From Syntrophaceae bacterium (GTDB lineage Bacteria > Desulfobacterota > BSN033 > UBA1163), in assembly GCA_013388635.1 (NCBI GenBank), contig JACAEX010000001.1, positions 55,702-119,701 on the forward strand: a stretch of DNA of 64,000 nucleotides, written 5' to 3'. Positions within the stretch are counted from its first letter, which is position 1, and each line of letters starts with the position of its first letter. The notes under the pieces are model-generated. The model did not search any database and was not told the origin of the DNA. It worked only from the letters and a program-made list of their open reading frames with translations. Of this stretch, positions 1-8,231 are shown in pieces. A program made the translations under genes and the position numbers.

Positions 1-2
1 AA

Positions 3-59
3 AAAGGGATTATCCGGAGACCCTTCGGAAAGAGATTGAAAAGGATGAAGGAGGAATGA
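3..59 (+). other. possible 3' end of an upstream gene
   Basis: One frame is open from the window edge to a TGA at 57-59, and that stop overlaps the ATG of the next gene as ATGA. The basic tail it encodes (about 18 residues) would suit a protein C terminus translationally coupled to the SAM hydrolase gene. The frame starting at base 2 is also open into the downstream gene, so the choice is not certain. No family can be assigned from so little sequence. Confidence 0.25.
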
Positions 60-868
60 AAAATTCCATCATCACTCTCCTTAGCGATTTCGGAACAAAG
101 GACCATTATGTCGCTTCGATGAAGGGGACGATCTTACGGATCAACCCCGGCTGTACGCTGGTCGATATCACCCATCACGTCAATGCGCACGATGTCGAGG
201 AAGGGGCCTTTCTCCTGGGCAATGCCTATTGCTCTTTCCCAAAGGGAACGGTCCATCTCGCTGTGGTCGATCCAGGGGTCGGGGGTCCGAGGAGACCTCT
301 TCTTCTTGTGACGCCAGATCATTTCTTTGTGGGCCCTGACAACGGCCTCTTCACCCTCGTTCTGATGAGAGAGAAACTGAGAATGGCGGTGACCCCGACC
401 GATCAGAAGTTCTTTCTCCCTCGCGTCAGCCACACCTTTCATGGAAGGGATCTCTTCGCTCCGGTGGCTGCTCACCTCTCCCTGGGAGTTAAACCCGAGG
501 CCTTTGGTCCTCAAATCGATTCATGGTTTGAACTCGATTTTCCGAAACCCATAATTGAGAGAGGAAGGCTGTCAGGAGAGGTGATCCATATCGATCGCTT
601 TGGGAATCTCATCACAAACGTCACGGAGAAGGAGCTTGCTCGTTTTTCAAAGGGCCGTTCTTTAACCGTCACGATTGGGAGACGAAAGATCCAAAGTCTG
701 AAGAAGGGATACTGGGAAGGGAAAAGGAATGAGGCGATGGCCCTGGTCGGAAGCGGGGGGTTTTTGGAGATCTCGGTGAAAGAAGGAAGCGCTCAAAAAC
801 TCTTAAAGATTAACCGAGGAGATCCCGTTCAAGTAAGCCCCAGATCCCAAGCAGCAAATTCCAAATAA
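56..868 (+). CDS. SAM hydroxide adenosyltransferase (DUF62 / chlorinase-fluorinase family)
   Basis: This 270-residue cytoplasmic protein belongs to the S-adenosyl-L-methionine hydroxide adenosyltransferase family, which splits SAM with water into adenosine and methionine. The N-terminal catalytic domain shows the family blocks LLSDFGTKDHYVASMKG near residue 8, VDPGVG near 72 and PDNGLF near 94. The C-terminal beta domain carries HIDRFGNLITNV near residue 179. The length matches the family. The ATG at 56 follows an AAGGAGGA ribosome binding site. True halogenases of this family are rare, and the hydrolase is the expected activity in a bacterium of this kind. The physiological role of the family is poorly known. 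Confidence 0.9.
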   Translation: MKNSIITLLSDFGTKDHYVASMKGTILRINPGCTLVDITHHVNAHDVEEGAFLLGNAYCSFPKGTVHLAVVDPGVGGPRRPLLLVTPDHFFVGPDNGLFTLVLMREKLRMAVTPTDQKFFLPRVSHTFHGRDLFAPVAAHLSLGVKPEAFGPQIDSWFELDFPKPIIERGRLSGEVIHIDRFGNLITNVTEKELARFSKGRSLTVTIGRRKIQSLKKGYWEGKRNEAMALVGSGGFLEISVKEGSAQKLLKINRGDPVQVSPRSQAANSK

Positions 869-1008
869 GCCCCCGTCTACCGGCGGGCAGGAATGACCAA
901 CATCGAAAACAGAACCGTTTCGATCATTGAAAACTGGAGATTGAAATCTCCAGACTTCCCATGACCGATTCACGTATCGCAAAACTCAAGAGGAGGTTGG
1001 GGTAGGAT

Positions 1009-2154
1009 ATGATAGCCAAAAGGGCACAGGAGATCCCTCCATTTATTGTTATGGATGTCTTGGAAAAGGCCCAGGAGTTTGAGAGAAAGGGAGAACGGGT
1101 CATCCATCTCGAGGTGGGAGAACCGGATTTTGACACGCCTCAGTGTATTAACGAAGCCGGCTACCGTGCGATCTGTGAGGGCAAGACGCACTACACGCAC
1201 AGCCTGGGCTTGATCGAGCTGAGGGAGGCGATCGCTGAACATTACTGGACGAAGTATGGGGTCAAGGTCTCTCCGGAGCAGGTCCTGGTCGCCTCTGGAA
1301 CCTCTCCGGCTCTGCTTCTGCTCTTCGCCGCTCTTCTGGAGCCTGGCGAGGAGGTGATCCTCTCCAATCCTTACTACCCGTGCTATCCCAACATCATCCG
1401 ATTTGTGGGCGGAGTTCCGCTCTTCGTTGACGTCTTCGAGGAAGAGGGTTTCCAGTACCTTCCTGAGATGATCGAAGAGAAACTGAGCCCGAGGGTGAAA
1501 GCGATCATGGTCAATTCACCTTCTAATCCGACTGGAAATGTGATGCCTCCGGAGAGGATGGCGAAGATTGCCCAGTTCTCTCCTTTTGTCGTCTCGGACG
1601 AGATCTACCATGGTCTGGTCTACGAGGGGAAGGCCCATTCGATACTTGAGTTTACAGACCATGCCTTCGTGATCAATGGGTTTTCAAAACTTTATGCGAT
1701 GACCGGGTGGAGGCTGGGGTACCTGATCGCGCCGAAGGAGTTCATCAGACCCATGCAGAAGTTGCAGCAGAACCTCTTCATCTCGGCAAGCTCCTTTGCC
1801 CAATGGGGAGCTCTGATCGGCCTAAAAGAGGCTGAGCAGGATGTGGAGAGGATGAGACAAACCTATGACAGGCGGCGCCGGTTTCTGATTCCGAGGCTGA
1901 GGGAGTTGGGGTTTGGGATCAGGGTAGAGCCGACCGGTGCCTTCTATGTCCTGGCCAATGCCAAACGGTTTTCAAAGGACTCTTATCGCCTGGCCTTCGA
2001 CATACTGAAAGAGGCCAAGGTCGGGGTCGCACCAGGGATCGACTTTGGATCGAATGCGGAAGGTTACCTCCGTTTCTCTTACGCCAATTCGATGGAGAAT
2101 ATCGAGGAGGCGATGAACCGTTTGGAGCGGTATCTAAAAAGATATCGGAAGTGA
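1009..2154 (+). CDS. PLP-dependent class I/II aminotransferase
   Basis: This 381-residue fold-type I enzyme is an aspartate-aminotransferase-like transaminase. The PLP Schiff-base lysine is K227 in NGFSKLYAMTGWRLGY. The cofactor-binding SDEIY block is at 196-200, the NSPSNPTG block at 169-176, and the phosphate- or substrate-binding arginine of TGWRLGY is R235. The gene stands alone, with a 140-bp spacer before it that contains GC-rich palindrome debris and an AGGAGGTTGGGGTAGG stretch before the ATG. Close relatives act on aspartate, alanine, aromatic amino acids or LL-diaminopimelate, and the exact substrate cannot be read from sequence. A biosynthetic or general transaminase is the safe call. 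Confidence 0.88.
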   Translation: MIAKRAQEIPPFIVMDVLEKAQEFERKGERVIHLEVGEPDFDTPQCINEAGYRAICEGKTHYTHSLGLIELREAIAEHYWTKYGVKVSPEQVLVASGTSPALLLLFAALLEPGEEVILSNPYYPCYPNIIRFVGGVPLFVDVFEEEGFQYLPEMIEEKLSPRVKAIMVNSPSNPTGNVMPPERMAKIAQFSPFVVSDEIYHGLVYEGKAHSILEFTDHAFVINGFSKLYAMTGWRLGYLIAPKEFIRPMQKLQQNLFISASSFAQWGALIGLKEAEQDVERMRQTYDRRRRFLIPRLRELGFGIRVEPTGAFYVLANAKRFSKDSYRLAFDILKEAKVGVAPGIDFGSNAEGYLRFSYANSMENIEEAMNRLERYLKRYRK

Positions 2155-2205
2155 ATTCAGACAGAATCCCCGTCCGTTAGAATGCTGATCTGACTGCTCT
2201 GCCCT

Positions 2206-3087
2206 CTATTTCTGCTGCTGCGAAGATGGGTCAGAGGGTTTCCATAGATACCAACCTGTCTCGTTCAAAGGCATGGCCCTGCTTGCTCGAACAGCACCCC
2301 AGGTGCTCAGACTGACTTTTCTCCCGCGGCTGTAAGAGTGTTCATTGCCATCCCGAACCAATGGTCCGCTATCGCTCTTATCGCCAAATGTGAGCAGATC
2401 TGTGTCGGGTGGCATGGGGACGACCACGGCAAGATGTCCGTAATTTCTGCCACGCCCGGGATCTGCTCTCAGCCCGCCAATGACGATCGCTCCTTCATTG
2501 CTCTTATTTTGGGCCTCTATCCAGTTGCTGAGCTTTTTCCATTTTCCGGCGGTCCTATGAGCATTCTCCATGGCCGCTACAATTCCGTCAGCCATGGGGT
2601 TACCCAGTTCTTTTAAGGGGAAGGAGAGATTCCATGATTCCAGTTTTCGCCTTGAGAGTTCCTCTCCCAGCGCCCGGAAAAAGGTTTGGCAGTTCTTATG
2701 CAGAAGCACTCGATCCACCGGTCTGCCCTTCGGTAAGGGACCCCTTTCGGTCTCTTCTGAATCCGGTCTTGGAACCTCGAAGATCGGCATGGCTGAAATC
2801 GTGTTTAATGCAGCGACGAGCTCAGCGGAGCGAGCCGTAAACTCCTTTGTCGGCCTGCCAATTCTTTTCCAGACGATTTCTTCGTTCTCGCAGCCACCCT
2901 CGAACTTGACATACCCTTTTTTGCACCTGCAATGCACGGTGATCTGGCCTCCGGATATCTCTTCCTTATAAGGTTCCGAGTTTGGTGGACATTGGGCAAC
3001 TGCGGTCTGAACCGTTGTCAGAGCAAAGTAGCCTATCAGCATCCCTATCCGGATCGCCCCATAGATCCCCAAGGATTTGTGATTCAT
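2206..3087 (-). CDS. secreted Cys-rich protein with possible Cys-His catalytic domain
   Basis: This 293-residue protein is not recognised as a named family. An N-terminal signal peptide (about residues 8-31, ending TAVAQ) precedes a short cysteine-rich module of the pattern C-P-P-N-S ... C-R-C-K-K-G-Y-V ... G-G-C, which resembles an EGF-like or furin-like loop. The C-terminal half has a conserved-looking Cys in KNCQTFFRAL near residue 133 and a His in YGHLAVVVP about 85 residues later. That spacing is reminiscent of NlpC/P60 or papain-like amidases. It lies next to a co-directional cluster of secreted TPR proteins, which suggests a shared envelope role. Catalysis is only inferred. Confidence 0.6.
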   Translation of the reverse strand: MNHKSLGIYGAIRIGMLIGYFALTTVQTAVAQCPPNSEPYKEEISGGQITVHCRCKKGYVKFEGGCENEEIVWKRIGRPTKEFTARSAELVAALNTISAMPIFEVPRPDSEETERGPLPKGRPVDRVLLHKNCQTFFRALGEELSRRKLESWNLSFPLKELGNPMADGIVAAMENAHRTAGKWKKLSNWIEAQNKSNEGAIVIGGLRADPGRGRNYGHLAVVVPMPPDTDLLTFGDKSDSGPLVRDGNEHSYSRGRKVSLSTWGAVRASRAMPLNETGWYLWKPSDPSSQQQK

Positions 3088-3099
3088 CGCTCCTCCTTT

Positions 3100-4239
3100 T
3101 CAGTCGAGAATATATTTCTTCTTTATCGTCTCGGTCTGGATCTCATTCACCCGCTGCTCGCTTTTCAGTTCTGAGAGCCTTTGCCTCTGTTCCACGATCA
3201 GGATATCGAGGACCGCTTTGTCGCCCTGGCCACGATCCCTCTTCGACCATAGCTCTTGTAACGCATCGAATCTTTCTCTGTACTCCTGGTCGATCCTCTG
3301 TTGGTTACGCTCCAGCTTAATAAATTCAGGGTCCTTCTTCAGCTCGGCAGGAAGCGGTTTGCTCGGGCTGCTGCTTCTGACATTGGGCGGGGCAAATACT
3401 GTCAGCTCCACCGAATGGTCTTTTGAATAGGTGCAACCCCTGCTGTCATCGAAACAGACCATGGACCTCCCTTTCATTCCTTCCATCGTCAGTTCTTTTG
3501 CAATCCGTCCTTGCTCCTTGGCGGCTTTTAACTCTTCGAGGGCCTTCCCGTGTTCGACACTGCCCATCAAGTGGTTCAGGTTATTCTTATAGAGGGAGTT
3601 ATTGGGGTTCAACTGGAGTGCCTTGCGGTAGGCGGCCTCCGCGGCTAAGTAATGGCCCTGCTCTTTAAGGGCAACCCCGATGTTGTTCCAGGCCCCGGAA
3701 TCCTCTGGCTCAACCAGGAGATATTTTCTCCACAGGGCCTCTGCCTTTTGGCTGTTCTTTTCAGTGCGGGCCTTTTGAAACGCACTGTTTAAAGAGTTTT
3801 CTCGCACCTGATTCACCGTTCCGATGAGATAGTCTTTTGCTGCTGAATTCCCCAGGCGAACCGCGGTAATGAATTCTGCTTCGGCTTCGGCATACCGATT
3901 TACCTTGGTGAGCACATATCCGAGGTGAAGATGACTGTAGTCATGCTTGGGGTTGATCGCGAGGGTCTGTCGCAAACTTTGTATCGCCTCATCCCAGCGA
4001 TTCTGGTGATGAAGTGCAAGACCTAACGCATAGTGCCAGAAATACCAGTTGGGATTGTAGCTGATAGCAGTTCGAAGCTCTTTTTCTGCTGCCTGGTAGT
4101 TACCGGCGTTCAAATATTTCCACCCGATATCCCCATGCCGGTTGGATATGGTAATATTGCTTTCGGGTTCCGCTCGTCTCCGTTCCCTTGGTTCTCTTGG
4201 TTCCCTGGTGCCACCACCTGATGGCTCTTCTGGTATCAC
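3100..4239 (-). CDS. TPR repeat protein, body of a gene split by an in-frame TGA
   Basis: This reading frame has about five to six tetratricopeptide repeats (residues 35-235; motifs such as NWYFWHYALGLALHHQNRWDEAI and AWNNIGVALKEQGHYLAAEAAY). A charged alpha-helical C terminus follows (LERNQQRIDQEYRERFDALQ). TPR arrays mediate protein contacts. The apparent start is a GTG at 4239 that directly follows a TGA. The same frame continues upstream into a signal peptide (4240-4347), so the intact form was probably one exported protein. If translation really starts at the GTG, which has GAGGAG just upstream, the product would be cytoplasmic, unlike its secreted neighbours. The gene sits in a row with two other TPR genes. 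Confidence 0.7.
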   Translation of the reverse strand: MIPEEPSGGGTREPREPRERRRAEPESNITISNRHGDIGWKYLNAGNYQAAEKELRTAISYNPNWYFWHYALGLALHHQNRWDEAIQSLRQTLAINPKHDYSHLHLGYVLTKVNRYAEAEAEFITAVRLGNSAAKDYLIGTVNQVRENSLNSAFQKARTEKNSQKAEALWRKYLLVEPEDSGAWNNIGVALKEQGHYLAAEAAYRKALQLNPNNSLYKNNLNHLMGSVEHGKALEELKAAKEQGRIAKELTMEGMKGRSMVCFDDSRGCTYSKDHSVELTVFAPPNVRSSSPSKPLPAELKKDPEFIKLERNQQRIDQEYRERFDALQELWSKRDRGQGDKAVLDILIVEQRQRLSELKSEQRVNEIQTETIKKKYILD

Positions 4240-4347
4240 TCAACTCCTCTTTAGACACCAGGCCAGCGCAGCAGTCGGATCATGCAGAGCAGTCACCGTA
4301 GCCAAAAAGATGGCGGTTGAAAACAGAACGATCATGAATCTCCTCAT
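4240..4347 (-). pseudogene. signal-peptide N terminus cut off by in-frame TGA from the TPR gene
   Basis: A 35-codon ORF starts at an ATG (4347) with a strong AAAGGAG site 7 bases upstream. It encodes a classic signal peptide (MRRFMIVLFSTAIFLATV...) and ends in a TGA at 4240-4242. The next in-frame codon is the GTG listed as the start of the TPR protein. Signal peptide and TPR region share one frame with only the TGA between them. A nonsense mutation, an assembly error or a coupled leader peptide are all possible. Recoding as selenocysteine is unlikely, because the site is at a signal-peptide junction and not in a redox domain. Confidence 0.55.
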
Positions 4348-4421
4348 CTCTTTTCTCCTTTGTCCGTTTAGCAACAGATCGTCGCTTCTCGTAATGACGG
4401 ATGTTACCATTTTGGGCCCCT

Positions 4422-5087
4422 TCAATCATTGAAGAAACATGGCCTCTTTCCTCCCTGATCTCCGTTCAGCCATTGAAGAACCCTCCGGGCAGGTCCAAAA
4501 TTCGGATCCAGAAGAAGTACTTTCTCGCAGTCCTCTCTGGCTAAGTCCTTAAGACCCTTCCGATCATAGGCATCACAACGATTGTAGTAGGCCCACATGA
4601 GATCTGGTTTAAGGGAGATCGCCTGACTATAATCCAGGATAGCGCAATCATACAGACCTTTGTCAAAGTACGCATTGCCGCGCTTCAGATATGTATTGCC
4701 GTTATTCGGATCGAGCTGTATCGATCGGGTGAAGTCCAGGATCGCCTGGTCGTACCGTTCGCTCTTAGCATAGGCTAAACCACGGTTGCTGTAGGCTATG
4801 GCAAAATCTGGTTTCAGTTTGATGGCCTGGGTATAATCCGCGATGGCCAGATCGTACAGGCCTTTCAGCCGGTAAGCGATGCCTCGGTCGTTTAAAGCAA
4901 AAGCCAGCTCTTCCGTATTCCATTCGCTTACGCCGATCGTACTAAGAGAAAATGTCTTTATGCTGGTGCCTGGGTCCTCTCTTTCGGCTTTTGGACCAGA
5001 AGCAACACCTTCATTCGAATCGGCATAAGCGCGAAAGACCGACATCACAACAAAGATGATGAGGAGTGCCACCTTCAAAGCTTTCAT
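4422..5087 (-). CDS. secreted TPR repeat protein
   Basis: This 221-residue protein starts with a signal peptide (MKALKVALLIIFVVMSVFRAYA). It then has four regular 34-residue TPR units from about residue 60 to 200, with consensus spacing such as AYSNRGLAYAKSERYDQAILDFTRSIQLDPN. It is probably periplasmic and works as a protein-interaction scaffold. The gene lies between two further TPR genes on the same strand with short spacers (13 bp to the next), so the three were likely transcribed together. Two of the three have clear export signals. The partners and process served are unknown. Confidence 0.8.
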   Translation of the reverse strand: MKALKVALLIIFVVMSVFRAYADSNEGVASGPKAEREDPGTSIKTFSLSTIGVSEWNTEELAFALNDRGIAYRLKGLYDLAIADYTQAIKLKPDFAIAYSNRGLAYAKSERYDQAILDFTRSIQLDPNNGNTYLKRGNAYFDKGLYDCAILDYSQAISLKPDLMWAYYNRCDAYDRKGLKDLAREDCEKVLLLDPNFGPARRVLQWLNGDQGGKRPCFFND

Positions 5088-5099
5088 ATCCCCTCTCCT

Positions 5100-5681
5100 T
5101 CAAGGGCAGCATTTCTTCGCTATCGCATCGATCACCGAGCCATTTCTGATACCTTCCCAATCACCAACTGGTCTGGAATCCTCCATCCACCGACGTCGCT
5201 TTGTCCGACAGTCAATCTCTCCCTGAATCGTGTCGCAATCCCCTCCGGGTCGATCGACCCGAACGAGGAAGGAAAAGATATCGCCCGATGTCCTCACTGA
5301 ATCTGTTTCGAGATAGAATTTCATCTCCTCATCTCCGCCAGCAAACCACCAGCGGGTTGGACCTTCGCGTACTAAAAATGGCTTCAGGATCTTTTTCAGG
5401 TCTGGGTTCAGAGAGACCGCCTTATTAAAATCTCCACGGGCCGCTCCTGCCTCTCCCTTTTTTAAATAGGCAAGCCCCCGGGCCACGTACAGGTCCGCAT
5501 CTTTCGGGTTGAACTCAATGGCTTTTGTAAAGTCATCGATCGCCCCCTCGTAATTCTCGTCCAGAACAAGCTTGACCTTGCCCCGATCATGATAAGCTTT
5601 GGAAACTTCTGGCAGGGGCGTGACCGTTGCACAGGATATCAGAAAAAGATAGAAACCCAAAAGCCATATAATTTGATGCAT
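5100..5681 (-). CDS. TPR-containing lipoprotein
   Basis: The chosen start at 5681 has a GAGGAGAGG site upstream and gives a 193-residue product with a lipoprotein signal (MHQIIWLLGFYLFLISCA), in which the Cys of LISCA is the predicted lipidation site. A longer frame upstream runs into the endonuclease V gene and has no signal peptide. Two TPR units follow (about residues 30-95; GAIDDFTKAIEFNPKDADLY). The C-terminal domain is rich in Trp and Cys and resembles the surface-adhesion-protein E domain type found in many proteobacterial lipoproteins (YLETDSVR, VRVDRPGGDCDTI, GDWEGI). That domain match is from memory of the pattern and is tentative. Confidence 0.72.
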   Translation of the reverse strand: MHQIIWLLGFYLFLISCATVTPLPEVSKAYHDRGKVKLVLDENYEGAIDDFTKAIEFNPKDADLYVARGLAYLKKGEAGAARGDFNKAVSLNPDLKKILKPFLVREGPTRWWFAGGDEEMKFYLETDSVRTSGDIFSFLVRVDRPGGDCDTIQGEIDCRTKRRRWMEDSRPVGDWEGIRNGSVIDAIAKKCCP

Positions 5682-5682
5682 T

Positions 5683-6372
5683 TTATCCTCTCCTCCTTTG
5701 TTCACCTTCTCCATGCAGGAGATTTCGGGTAGCATGGTGAGCCTTTCGCAAAGGCTCAGGGGTTCGGTATCCCCGGCAGGTTTGGAGAACGAGTTGGACA
5801 CTTGTCTGAAGGCCGATCCGGTGGCCCGGGGATACAAAGAGAGGCTTCACCCTCTCTTTTGTCCTGAGGACCGCTCCCACTTCTCTTCCCTCTTTCCAGA
5901 CCCATTCAAAGCTTCCCTTGGAAGGTCCTGGATTCCTGAAATCACGGAATAGGGGTGTCTTCGTACAGCCCATAGAGGGAAGGTCTAACCATAAACCCAG
6001 ATGAGAGGCGAGACCAAATCCTCTCGGATGGGCAATGCCCTGACCCTCGAAGATCGTCACGTCGGGTTTGATCTTCAATTTTTCAAATGCCTTGATCAGG
6101 ACCGGACCCTCTCGAAAACTCAAAAGACCTGGGATGTAAGGAAAAGAAATCTCTCCCTCAGATGTGGCGATATCCAGGATATCGAGATCTGGAAAAGAAA
6201 GGACGACAACGGCGCCGAAAAGAGGACCTTTCTCCTTTGAATAAGCGACATCTGCTCCGCCGATCGTCCTCACCTCAGAAAATGTATTTTCCAGGATGAG
6301 GTGGCCTTTCAAACCCTCCTGAATTCGAATCGCCTCCTCGATACTCACTTTCCAGGGATGCAGAGGTTTCAT
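5683..6372 (-). CDS. nfi: endonuclease V (deoxyinosine 3'-endonuclease), altered catalytic site
   Basis: Endonuclease V nicks DNA one base 3' of deoxyinosine, starting repair of deaminated adenine. The 229-residue protein has the family blocks GGADVAYS (catalytic D41), YIPGLLSFREGP (E88) and GQGIAHPRGFGLASHLG. In characterised enzymes the last block begins with Asp (DGQGIAHPR; D110 in Thermotoga), but here it reads FEGQGIAHPR, with Glu at 109. This keeps the charge but changes a metal ligand. The C terminus after about residue 205 is variable. The gene is on the minus strand, 1 bp upstream of the TPR lipoprotein start, suggesting co-transcription. The family call is secure, but activity with the Glu is not. 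Confidence 0.88.
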   Translation of the reverse strand: MKPLHPWKVSIEEAIRIQEGLKGHLILENTFSEVRTIGGADVAYSKEKGPLFGAVVVLSFPDLDILDIATSEGEISFPYIPGLLSFREGPVLIKAFEKLKIKPDVTIFEGQGIAHPRGFGLASHLGLWLDLPSMGCTKTPLFRDFRNPGPSKGSFEWVWKEGREVGAVLRTKERVKPLFVSPGHRIGLQTSVQLVLQTCRGYRTPEPLRKAHHATRNLLHGEGEQRRRG

Positions 6373-6414
6373 ATTATCGCTATGCGCAGAGGGCCAAGCG
6401 CTTGGCGTCTTTCA

Positions 6415-8217
6415 TTACGGTGCGACCTGTTCGATCTTGCCCTTTTTTACCTGGAGGATGGAGAGGGTTCGAATCGTCTTTCCATCTTCTCCAAATCCCT
6501 TCAGGCCCGAGACCCCCTGAAAATTCTGGATCCGGCGAAGCTCTTCCCTCATCTGGATAGGGGACGAGACGGACTTCGAAGTCAGAATTTCCAGCAGGAT
6601 CTTTGCTCCGTCGTAACCGAGGGCCTCAAGGGTTTCTGGATCTCGCTGGTAGGCCTTTTGAAATCCTTTGACGAAACGGCTGACCCGGGAAGAAGAGGCT
6701 CCCTTATAGAAGGCGTCGACAAAGATCGCACCCTCTGCAGACTTCCCTGCGATTCGAATAAGCTCCGGGCCATTCCAGGCATTGGTTCCGAGGAAGACCG
6801 GTCCTGTGACATCGAAATAGGCCAACTGCGAAAGAATCAGACCCACGCGATCATGAGTGTCAGGTATGAAAAGTCCATCGACCAGAAGGCCAACCTCAAA
6901 CTCTTCTCCCAACGTTCTCTTGGAGGTCTCTTTTTTGATGGGGGTCACCTTGAAAAAGCTTCTGATCTCACGGCTGAAATCGGTCTGTCCTTCGTGGTAG
7001 GCCACCGTGGCCAGAAGCCTTCCACCCATCCGAGCCAGCTCTTGAGCGAAGAGGCCCTTGAAATGTTGTCCGTAGGGAGAGTTGGGATAAAAGACGGCGA
7101 AGGTTTGGAGTCCTAATTCCTTGACTGCATAAGCGACAAGGGCCCGAACCTGTTCCGAAGGGGTGATGGAGTTCTGGAAGACGAAATCTCCGAGCCCCTC
7201 AACCAGCTCTTTCTGGCTGAGGGTGAGAAGGGGCACTTGCAGCTGCCGGGCCTTCTTTGCGGCCTTCTCAGCGGTGATCGAGAGAAGGGGACCGATGATC
7301 CCAAGAACTCCCTCTTTGGTCACCAGATCCTCCACGGCCTTTTCAGCTTCAGACGGGTCTCCTTTCGAGTCTCGGATCAACAATGAAAGAACAGGTGCCT
7401 TTATTCCCGACTCCGCCTCTTTGATCGCGAACTGAATGCCTTGCAGAGCTCTCTCTCCAAAATGTTGATAGTCTCCGCTCAGAGGAAGGATGACTCCAAT
7501 CGGATGCTTGGGTTTGAAAGTGAGATGGAGGGATTCATAGACCTCTCTGGCCTCAGGTTCATAATCCCTGGTCTTATACTCCTTCTCCCATTCCGTCAGG
7601 ATGCTTTTCGCCTGGGAATCATTCCCACGGCTCTTCATCCATTGGGCCAGCTTTAATTTCGCATAACCTCCTCCGTAGGCCCCGCGGTAAAGGGACTCCA
7701 CCCGGGTCAGCTCTTCCTCGGTCTTAAACGTGTCGATGACCGACCTTACCTTTTTCCTCAACTCCTCTCGAGGCTGTCCGGGAATGAGGAGCCCCTTGCC
7801 GTACCAGTGGAGGGCGCCAAACGGATCTTTGAGTTGAAGATGGTTATCTCCGAGAAGGGTGAAGATCTGAACCATCCTCGAGGGAGAGAGAAAGGTGGAT
7901 AAAAGCTCGGTCAGAGTTGAAATGGCCTCATTCGGTTTCCTAAGCTGGGTGTAACAGATCCCCATCCTGAACTTGGCGTCGTTGGCGAGGGGGCTTTTGG
8001 GGAACTCTGTAACCAATTTCTTAAAACGCCAGAGGGCCTTTTCCGATTCGCCCTTTGAAAGGAATATCTCTCCCTCCCTGAAAAGGAGCGTATCCTCTGG
8101 CTGAGCTTGAGCAAAGAGATGGACATGACTGAAGAGGAGAAGACAGAGCGTCAAACTCCACCAGATTTTTGATTGCAAATTTATTGCGGGTCTTAAAACG
8201 TGAGAGATGGAATGCAA
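6415..8217 (-). CDS. penicillin-binding-protein activator-like, TPR plus periplasmic binding domain
   Basis: This 600-residue exported protein has a hydrophobic signal segment (about residues 18-37, LTLCLLLFSHVHLFAQA). TPR-like helices follow at 45-230 (FREGEIFLSKGESEKALWRFKKL), and then a type I periplasmic-binding (LivK/LpoA-like) domain from IGVILPLSGDYQHFGERALQG near residue 240 to the end. This architecture is that of bacterial LpoA-like or YraM-like proteins and of relatives of branched-chain amino acid receptors. With no ABC permease beside it, an envelope role is more likely than nutrient uptake. The start could be later in the N terminus, and 6373-6414 is a short spacer to endonuclease V. 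Confidence 0.78.
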   Translation of the reverse strand: MHSISHVLRPAINLQSKIWWSLTLCLLLFSHVHLFAQAQPEDTLLFREGEIFLSKGESEKALWRFKKLVTEFPKSPLANDAKFRMGICYTQLRKPNEAISTLTELLSTFLSPSRMVQIFTLLGDNHLQLKDPFGALHWYGKGLLIPGQPREELRKKVRSVIDTFKTEEELTRVESLYRGAYGGGYAKLKLAQWMKSRGNDSQAKSILTEWEKEYKTRDYEPEAREVYESLHLTFKPKHPIGVILPLSGDYQHFGERALQGIQFAIKEAESGIKAPVLSLLIRDSKGDPSEAEKAVEDLVTKEGVLGIIGPLLSITAEKAAKKARQLQVPLLTLSQKELVEGLGDFVFQNSITPSEQVRALVAYAVKELGLQTFAVFYPNSPYGQHFKGLFAQELARMGGRLLATVAYHEGQTDFSREIRSFFKVTPIKKETSKRTLGEEFEVGLLVDGLFIPDTHDRVGLILSQLAYFDVTGPVFLGTNAWNGPELIRIAGKSAEGAIFVDAFYKGASSSRVSRFVKGFQKAYQRDPETLEALGYDGAKILLEILTSKSVSSPIQMREELRRIQNFQGVSGLKGFGEDGKTIRTLSILQVKKGKIEQVAP

Positions 8218-8231
8218 TTCTATCTTAACCT

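Noticed and set aside
4240..4242. TGA read as selenocysteine in the TPR gene
   Set aside because: The site is at a signal-peptide junction, not in a redox motif. A nonsense change or separate start is simpler.
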